A stretch of DNA of 29,998 nucleotides from CAYFSC01 sp964345695. Lineage in GTDB: Bacteria > Bacteroidota > Rhodothermia > Rhodothermales > Salinibacteraceae. Made by a program: the position numbers and the translations under genes. The number at the start of each line of letters is the position of its first letter. Position 1 is the stretch's first letter. Location of the stretch: contig CAYFSC010000013.1 of NCBI GenBank assembly GCA_964345695.1, positions 1 to 29,998 of the forward strand. Reading direction: 5' to 3'. Below the pieces are notes generated by a model that had not been told where the DNA came from, did no database searches, and saw only the letters and a program-made list of their open reading frames with translations. Below are positions 1-5,445 of this stretch, one piece after another.

Positions 1-115
1 GAACTGCCTGCTAGGTTCGGCGCGTGGAGGATCGTACCTCCTCGTGCGACGTTGGACTCGGTGTTCTCCGCAGCCCTCGTAATGCTCCCTCACTCGCGGT
101 CCTATTGGCTCTGGA

Positions 116-1180
116 ATGTCTTTTTCGTCTGTGCGCCCGTGGGTTCTCGCGATGGTTCTGTGCCTGTGGATCCTGCCGGATGCAGGGCACGCGCAGCCGG
201 CCTGGCAGGTGCGCGATCCGGTGCCGTACGGATTCCATCCCGACAGCCTGGACCGCGTGTACACCCGGGCCGACGCGCTCAATCCGCTGAACAGCCTGCT
301 CATCGCCTCCGGGTCCGATTTGGTGGCCGCGCAGTACTTTCGCGGGATGCGCGCGAGTCGGGGCGTCAACGTCAAGTCGGCCAGCAAGAGCATCCTGTCG
401 GCGCTCGTGGGCATTGCGCTCGACGAAGGGGCGCTCGACAGCCTCGACCAGCCCATCGGCCCGTTCTTCCCCGACCTCCTGGCCGACGCTCCGCGCAAGC
501 AGCAGATCACGCTCCGCAACCTGCTTACGATGCAGGCAGGACTGGAGTCGACCAGCTTCGGAAACTACGGCGCGTGGGTGTCGAGCAGCAACTGGGTGCG
601 CGACGCCCTGGAGCGGCCGCTCACCGACGCACCGGGCACCGACATGACCTACAGCACGGGCACGTCGCACCTCGTCTCCGTCCTCCTCACAAAAGCCACC
701 GGCATGCCGACGCGTCGCTACGCGCAGGAAAAGCTCTTCGATCCGCTCGACGTGCGCATCCGAAGCTGGCAGCAGGACCCGCAGGGCTACTATTTTGGCG
801 GCAACAACCTGTCCCTCACGCCGACGGCGCTGCTGCGATTCGGTCAACTCTACCTGAACGGCGGGCGCTGGAACGGAACGCAGGTCGTGCCGCGCGAGTG
901 GGTCGACGCCTCGTGGCACACGTACGTGCAGCGCACCTACCGGGGCTTCCACTTCGGCTATTTCTGGTGGCACGAGGACTTCGGCGGACGCCACGCGTAC
1001 TTCGCCTGGGGCTATGGCGGACAGTTCGTGTTCGTCGTGCCGTCGATCGACCTGGTCGCCGTCATCACCTCCTCGCTGACCAATCGGCCCGAGGACTCGG
1101 GCGACCACAGCGGTCGCATCTTCCGCTTCGTGGATGAAACGCTCATCCCCGCGCTCGATCCCGCACGGCGGCTGCCGTGA
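116..1180 (+). CDS. Secreted serine hydrolase of the class C beta-lactamase / penicillin-binding-protein-like family
   Basis: The 354-residue protein starts with an export signal (hydrophobic stretch about residues 9-20, likely cut after AHA near 26). The nucleophile motif SASK is at residues 88-91 and is followed by the family's helix SILSALVG. The second motif is YST at 179-181, where many relatives have YxN. The third-motif region is WGYGGQ at 298-303, as in the 6-aminohexanoate-dimer hydrolase / esterase-like branch rather than true beta-lactamases with KTG. The protein therefore probably acts in the periplasm or at the cell surface on an amide or ester; the substrate cannot be read from sequence. 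The ATG at 116 gives a well-formed signal peptide, so it was preferred. The gene is convergent with nagB and separated from it by a repeat-bearing gap. Confidence 0.88.
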   Translation: MSFSSVRPWVLAMVLCLWILPDAGHAQPAWQVRDPVPYGFHPDSLDRVYTRADALNPLNSLLIASGSDLVAAQYFRGMRASRGVNVKSASKSILSALVGIALDEGALDSLDQPIGPFFPDLLADAPRKQQITLRNLLTMQAGLESTSFGNYGAWVSSSNWVRDALERPLTDAPGTDMTYSTGTSHLVSVLLTKATGMPTRRYAQEKLFDPLDVRIRSWQQDPQGYYFGGNNLSLTPTALLRFGQLYLNGGRWNGTQVVPREWVDASWHTYVQRTYRGFHFGYFWWHEDFGGRHAYFAWGYGGQFVFVVPSIDLVAVITSSLTNRPEDSGDHSGRIFRFVDETLIPALDPARRLP

Positions 1181-1351
1181 CGCGCTAGAGGTGTGGAGGC
1201 TTCGGAAGCTCTGGAGGCTTTGGACGCTGTGGACGCGCTGGGGGCGAAGGTCATACTCCTCGAACTGTCCACCCAACCGGGGGAGCCTCAACACTCTTCC
1301 ATACCTACACCCTTCCACACCTACACCCCAACGACGCTCGCGGAGTTGGAA
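1181..1351. repeat. Intergenic element with five 9-bp tandem units and two 16-bp tandem units in opposite orientation
   Basis: The gap between the convergent hydrolase and nagB genes is not plain spacer. Positions 1195-1239 hold five 9-bp units (GGAGGCTTC, GGAAGCTCT, GGAGGCTTT, GGACGCTGT, GGACGCGCT). Positions 1296-1311 and 1312-1327 are a 16-bp tandem pair that differs at one base (CTTCCATACCTACACC, then CTTCCACACCTACACC). The 5' edge (AGGTGTGGA, 1189-1197) recurs inverted at 1314-1322 (TCCACACCT), so the element is an imperfect inverted repeat. No U-tract follows, so a simple intrinsic terminator is not supported. Similar units occur at 3957-4173 and 8437-8575. Confidence 0.75.
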
Positions 1352-2116
1352 TCACTCCTTCGGCTCGGCGATGCCGTGGTGGTGGCGATAATCGAGTTCG
1401 GTGGCGGCGTCTTCGTCGATGATGACGTGCGAGAAGCGGTGCAGCTGGACGATGGAGGCGGGGACCATGGCGGTAATCGGCCCTTCGACCGTCTTCTTCA
1501 TTGCCTGGGCTTTGCGCTTGCCGCTGGCGAGAAGAAGGAGCTGATCGGCTTCCATGATTGTGCCCACGCCCATCGTGATCGCGTACTCGGGGACCCTGTC
1601 GGGATCCTCAAAGTAGCGGGCGTTGTCCTCCACCGTCTTCGACGTGAGCGTCTTGATCCGCGTGCGCGAGCCGAGCGACGAGCCCGGCTCGTTGAACGCA
1701 ATGTGCCCGTTCGCGCCGATGCCCAGAATTTGCAGGTCGATGCCGCCGGCCTCCTCGATCCGTTTCTCGTACCAGCGACAGTGCTCGTCGACGTCACGCG
1801 CCATGCCGTGCGGAATGTGCACGTAGCTCGGGTTCACGTTGACATGATCGAACAGGTGGCTCCACATGTAGTGCGCGTAGCTCTGCGCGTGCTCGGGGGG
1901 AAGACCCACGTACTCGTCGAGGTTGAACGTCGTCAATTTCGAGAAGTCGAGCCCGCGTTTCTCGTGTGCCTCGATGAGACGTTCGTATAGGCCCTTCGGC
2001 GTTCCGCCGGTGGCGAACCCGATCACGCTGTCTGGCTTCGAGCGGATCTGGTCGATGACCGCATCGGCAGCGCGGTCGCTCAAGGCGTCGTAGTTGTTGA
2101 CAACATCAACCAGCAT
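1352..2116 (-). CDS. nagB: Glucosamine-6-phosphate deaminase
   Basis: The 254-residue product matches NagB in length and motifs. These are the phosphate loop GFATGGTP (33-40), the catalytic-loop motif FNLDEYVGL (64-72, D67 equivalent to Asp72 of E. coli), and GIGANGHIAFNEPG (132-145) with the ring-opening histidine H138 and a glutamate at 143. The enzyme converts glucosamine-6-phosphate to fructose-6-phosphate plus ammonia, feeding amino sugars into glycolysis in the cytoplasm. The Asn at 136 follows the Bacillus-type NagB rather than the allosteric E. coli type. The ATG at 2116 was chosen because residues encoded further upstream look non-coding. It is divergent from the sodium/solute symporter, which suggests, without proving, joint work on an amino sugar. 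No clear Shine-Dalgarno is seen; the leader is pyrimidine-rich. Confidence 0.93.
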   Translation of the reverse strand: MLVDVVNNYDALSDRAADAVIDQIRSKPDSVIGFATGGTPKGLYERLIEAHEKRGLDFSKLTTFNLDEYVGLPPEHAQSYAHYMWSHLFDHVNVNPSYVHIPHGMARDVDEHCRWYEKRIEEAGGIDLQILGIGANGHIAFNEPGSSLGSRTRIKTLTSKTVEDNARYFEDPDRVPEYAITMGVGTIMEADQLLLLASGKRKAQAMKKTVEGPITAMVPASIVQLHRFSHVIIDEDAATELDYRHHHGIAEPKE

Positions 2117-2270
2117 AGCAGAAGAGAGTCGGTGGGAGGAGATCCGGAATAGGGACACGTGCACAGAGCACGCGCAATGCGTCGGAAGCGCTTTTTTTCG
2201 AGACAGATGAAGACAACCCTGCGTGCTTGGATGGTAGCCATGCACGCCGTCGGGGTCAAGAAGTGGGCCG

Positions 2271-2301
2271 TCGACATTGTCCGAGCGTGCCCGTATCCTT
2301 G
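2271..2301 (+). promoter_or_regulatory. Candidate promoter for the SSS symporter
   Basis: TCGACA (2271-2276), a 17-bp spacer and TATCCTTG (2294-2301) lie 54 bp before the symporter start. The downstream element fits the Bacteroidota -7 pattern TAnnTTTG at seven of eight positions, and the upstream hexamer fits TTGACA at five of six. This is a visual match only. Confidence 0.4.
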
Positions 2302-2354
2302 TACGCGGATCGTCAGACGCACGCGCACCCTCCGCGGAACCACCTCATTCTGCC

Positions 2355-3956
2355 ATGAACGAAGGGACGTTCAATCTTCAGCTGATCGACTACGTCATCG
2401 TCGTCGTGTACTTCGTCGGCGTGATTGCGCACGGCCTCTGGGTCAGTCGCGGCCACGAAGACGCCGACGACTACTTCCTCGCCGGGCGCAACCTCCCGTG
2501 GTATCTCATCGGATTCTCGCTCTTCGCGTCCAACATGTCCGGCTCCAGCTTTGTCGGCCTCATGGGCGCGTCGTACGACAACGGGCTCGTCGTCTTCAAT
2601 TACGAGTGGACGGCGGCCTTCGTGCTCATCTTCTTCGCCCTCTTCATGCTGCCGACGTTCCTGCGCGCCGGGCTGTACACGATTCCGCAGTTTCTGGAGA
2701 CGCGCTACGACAAGCGATCCCGCATCGCGTACTCGGTGTTCACCGTGCTCGCCATCATGTTCGTCGACACGGCGGGGGCCCTCTACGCCGGCGGCCTCGT
2801 CATCTCGAACGTCATTCCCGGCTTTACGCTGTGGACGGCCGTGGCGGTGCTGGCGCTCGTCGCCGGCGTGTACACGATCCTCGGCGGCCTCGAGGCCGTG
2901 GTCGTGACGGACACTGTGCAGGCCATTCTGCTCTGCATCGGGGCGGGCGCCATCTTCTACTTCGGCATCGACGCCGTCGGCGGATGGGGCGCCATGATGG
3001 ACCGCGTTAGCGCGGAGGACATGAGACTCATCAAGGGCGCCGGCGACGACTTCTTGCCCTGGCCCGGCATCTTCGGGGTTGTCCTGCTCGGCTTCTATTA
3101 CTGGACCCTGAACCAGTTTGTGGTGCAACGGACGCTCGGCGCGCGCGACCTCGACCAGGGTCGCAAAGGAGCGCTCTTTGCCGGTCTGCTCAAAATCCCG
3201 AATCTCTTCTTGATGATCCTGCCGGGCGTCTTCGCGATCCTGCTCTTTCCCGGCCTGGAAAACCCGGACATGGTGTTCCCCACGCTCGCGGCGGAGCTCT
3301 TGCCCGTCGGGTTCCGTGGCCTCATCCTGACGGCCCTCATCGCCGCAATCATGTCCAGTCTCGACTCGGCCCTCAACGCGGCCTCCACGCTCGTGTCGAT
3401 CGACTTCATGAAGGAGGCGAAGCCCGACATCAGTGACGACGCACTCGTCCTCTTCGGGCGCGGCTTCACGGCGTTCGCGATGGTTGTGGGCGCCATTTAT
3501 GCCCCGATGATTCGGAGCTTCGAGAACCTGTTCGAGTACTTTCAGAGTGTGCTCGCGTACGTCACGCCGCCGATCGTGGCCGTGTTCGTCGTCGGCATCT
3601 TCTGGAAACGCATCAACCGCCACGGCGGGTTCTGGGCCATCGTCCTGGGCTTGCTCGTGGGCGTTCCGCTGTTCCTGACGAAGGAGATCTTCGGCCTGTG
3701 GACCGACCTCGGCTGGCCCGAACCGCACTTCACCTACATGGCGGTTTTCATGTTTCTGTTTGGCATCACCGTCATGGCCGTCGTGAGCTACGCCACCGCA
3801 CCGCCCAACTACGATCGCATCCGCGACTACACGTTCACCGTCGAGATCTTCGAACAGGACCTGCGCGACCTCGGGCTGCCCTGGTACGAGGATTTCCGCT
3901 ACCAGGCCGTCGCTCTCACCGTGCTCATGGTGGGCACCATCGTGTACTTCTGGTGA
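2355..3956 (+). CDS. Sodium/solute symporter, SSS family, SGLT-like
   Basis: The 533-residue protein is hydrophobic throughout, with roughly 13-14 membrane segments. Family signatures are DDYFLAGRNLPWYLIG near residues 38-53, GGLEAVVVTDTVQAILL (177-193), WTLNQFVVQRTLGARD (250-265) and the core helix GLILTALIAAIMSSLDSALNAAS (322-344), where paired serines are expected at the second sodium site. It should import a small organic solute, most likely a sugar, using the sodium gradient, which fits a halophile. The ATG at 2355 is preferred to an upstream TTG (2277), since the residues in between look non-coding. It is divergent from nagB, so an amino sugar is a reasonable guess for the substrate. 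Inositol or glucose would fit the family equally well. Confidence 0.9.
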   Translation: MNEGTFNLQLIDYVIVVVYFVGVIAHGLWVSRGHEDADDYFLAGRNLPWYLIGFSLFASNMSGSSFVGLMGASYDNGLVVFNYEWTAAFVLIFFALFMLPTFLRAGLYTIPQFLETRYDKRSRIAYSVFTVLAIMFVDTAGALYAGGLVISNVIPGFTLWTAVAVLALVAGVYTILGGLEAVVVTDTVQAILLCIGAGAIFYFGIDAVGGWGAMMDRVSAEDMRLIKGAGDDFLPWPGIFGVVLLGFYYWTLNQFVVQRTLGARDLDQGRKGALFAGLLKIPNLFLMILPGVFAILLFPGLENPDMVFPTLAAELLPVGFRGLILTALIAAIMSSLDSALNAASTLVSIDFMKEAKPDISDDALVLFGRGFTAFAMVVGAIYAPMIRSFENLFEYFQSVLAYVTPPIVAVFVVGIFWKRINRHGGFWAIVLGLLVGVPLFLTKEIFGLWTDLGWPEPHFTYMAVFMFLFGITVMAVVSYATAPPNYDRIRDYTFTVEIFEQDLRDLGLPWYEDFRYQAVALTVLMVGTIVYFW

Positions 3957-4173
3957 GTGCGCGTGGACGAAAGGGCGCGTGGACGCAAGGGCGTGTGGGC
4001 GTGGCCGAATGCTCTGCGCTGTGAAGGGGACGGGTTGGTCGATACAATCCGTCTTTTCAATTCTCCGTTCTTCTTCTCGTCCACTCGTCCGTTTCTCCAC
4101 AGCCTCCAACGCGTCTGCGCTTCTGGAGCCGTGAAAACGGTCCAACGTGCAACCTTCCAAGCTCCAACGAGAC
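3957..4173. repeat. Intergenic repeat element: three 16-bp tandem units plus 9-bp units
   Basis: Immediately after the symporter stop are three tandem 16-bp units at 3959-3974, 3975-3990 and 3991-4006 (GCGCGTGGACGAAAGG, GCGCGTGGACGCAAGG, then a diverged GCGTGTGGGCGTGGCC). Positions 3981-4001 are, on the opposite strand, the same 21-bp core found at 11582, 11606 and 13211. The far half (4080-4130) has sequence of opposite sense, including CTCGTCCACTCGTCC and the 9-bp units CTCCACAGC and CTCCAACGC (4095-4112). The arms are thus loosely inverted. The remainder up to the archease start shows no convincing promoter. Confidence 0.7.
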
Positions 4174-4602
4174 ATGCCCGACTGGCTTCAGGAGATCGAC
4201 CATACCGGCGACATTGGCATTCGCGTGACGGCGCCGTCGCTCGACGAACTGTTCGCCCGCGCGGCCTGGGGCACGTTCTGGGTGCTGACGGACGTGGAGA
4301 CCGTGGAGCCGCGGGAGTCGCAAACGGTGACGGTCGACGCGGCGGACCGGGAGGCGCTGATGGTGCGCTGGCTCTCGGAACTCAACTTCCTCCACACGAC
4401 GCAGCACCGGCTCTTCTGCGACTTCGACGTCGCGTTGTCGACGGCAGACGACGGAATTGCACTGGAGGCCACGTGCCGCGGTGAGCCGACCGATCCGGCG
4501 CGCCACACCGTCTACACCGAGATTAAGGCCGTCACCTTCCACGGCATGGAGGTCGAAGAAACGGAGGACGGGTGGACGGTGCAGGTCATTTTCGACATGT
4601 AG
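4174..4602 (+). CDS. Archease, activator of the RtcB RNA ligase
   Basis: The 142-residue product has the archease length and layout. It has an N-terminal HTGDIGIRV (10-18) with the metal-binding aspartate D13, a central MVRWLSELNFL segment, the late signature EIKAVTFHGMEV and the terminal VIFDM, whose penultimate aspartate (D141) is a known metal ligand in the family. Archease promotes RtcB guanylylation and multiple turnover, and can broaden NTP use; it acts in the cytoplasm on RNA repair or tRNA splicing. The RtcB gene lies 0.8 kb downstream on the same strand, which strongly supports the call. The ATG at 4174 places the HTxD motif at the usual distance from the N-terminus; an upstream in-frame GTG (4147) would add nine unlikely residues. 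Confidence 0.92.
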   Translation: MPDWLQEIDHTGDIGIRVTAPSLDELFARAAWGTFWVLTDVETVEPRESQTVTVDAADREALMVRWLSELNFLHTTQHRLFCDFDVALSTADDGIALEATCRGEPTDPARHTVYTEIKAVTFHGMEVEETEDGWTVQVIFDM

Positions 4603-4708
4603 TAGCGTCCGGCTCGCACCGGATTCGACCCCGATCGGACGAACCCGGCGCGTGGTCCGCGCATTCAACCAAGTCGGCATCTCTCTTGCACTCATCGTGT
4701 TCGTTGCC

Positions 4709-5323
4709 ATGGCGACTGCCGTGCTGGATCCCGAACTCTACGCGTTGGCCACTCGTCAGCGGCCGTTGACGGTCGACGAGTATCACCGGATGGCAGAGGC
4801 CGGCATTCTCTCCGAAGACGACCGCGTTGAACTCCTCGACGGCCGCCTGATTGCCATGACGCCGATTGGTCCATTACACCTCCACTGTGTCAATCGCCTC
4901 GTTGACCTCTTTGCGGAGCGCCTGTATGCCGTGACGCCTCGACCAGCCCGCCTCAGCGTGCAAAATCCGATTCGCCTGAGCGACACGAGCGAGCCCGAGC
5001 CCGATGTCGTTCTCCTGACCCCGGAGGCCCCGCAAGATCGCACGCCGGTTCCGGCAGATCTCGTCCTCGTTGTGGAGGTCGCCGTGACGAGTGGCGATTA
5101 CGACCGCACCGTCAAGGCCCCGCGCTACGCGGCAGCGGGCGTCCCGGTGTACTGGGGGGTGGACCTGGAGCAGGAGGTCGTGGACGTCCGCCGCGAGCCC
5201 GACGGCGACACGTACGCCGAGCGCATCCGCTACCGGCGCGGGGACGATCTTCCCCTTCCGGCAGCGCTCCACGTCGATCCGATTCCCGTCTCGGATGTCT
5301 TCGCAGAGACGGAGAAAGACTGA
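4709..5323 (+). CDS. Uma2-family (DUF820) predicted PD-(D/E)XK endonuclease
   Basis: The 204-residue protein has the Uma2 plan: an N-terminal LTVDEYHRMAEAGILSEDDRVELLDGRL (20-47, with E41), EPEPDVVLL (96-104, D99), VLVVEVAVTSGDYDRTVKAPRYAAAGVPVYWGVD (119-152, with E123 and K136 as the probable active-site acid and lysine) and a C-terminal beta-rich tail. The family shares the restriction-endonuclease fold and is abundant in cyanobacteria and some Bacteroidota; its biological substrate is unknown. The ATG at 4709 is chosen because the family's N-terminus begins shortly before the LTVDEY motif. It sits between archease (106-bp gap) and RtcB (122-bp gap) on the same strand, which is an unusual guest in an RNA-repair group. 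It may be a recent insertion rather than a functional partner. Confidence 0.85.
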   Translation: MATAVLDPELYALATRQRPLTVDEYHRMAEAGILSEDDRVELLDGRLIAMTPIGPLHLHCVNRLVDLFAERLYAVTPRPARLSVQNPIRLSDTSEPEPDVVLLTPEAPQDRTPVPADLVLVVEVAVTSGDYDRTVKAPRYAAAGVPVYWGVDLEQEVVDVRREPDGDTYAERIRYRRGDDLPLPAALHVDPIPVSDVFAETEKD

Positions 5324-5445
5324 TCCCACTTGGGCCCATCCGTGATGCGATTGCCCTGCGCTTCAGAGGGGAGCCGAACACGGAGGGAGGCCTTCCCCGT
5401 TTGCATGCACTCCTGCTGTTTTCCTGTCTGCAACGCCTGCGTTCC

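Noticed and set aside
26..41. GGAGG/CCTCC hairpin before the first gene as a terminator
   Set aside because: The stem is only five pairs and no T-run follows.
116..1180. Annotation of the first gene as a true beta-lactamase
   Set aside because: It has SxxK but lacks a KTG box and has GYGGQ instead, which fits the esterase/amidase-like branch.
2313..4175. A 620-codon open frame on the minus strand opposite the symporter
   Set aside because: It is the antisense shadow of the SSS gene in GC-rich DNA; its composition (His/Asp/Glu/Arg-rich) is that of a reversed membrane protein and no motif is recognisable.
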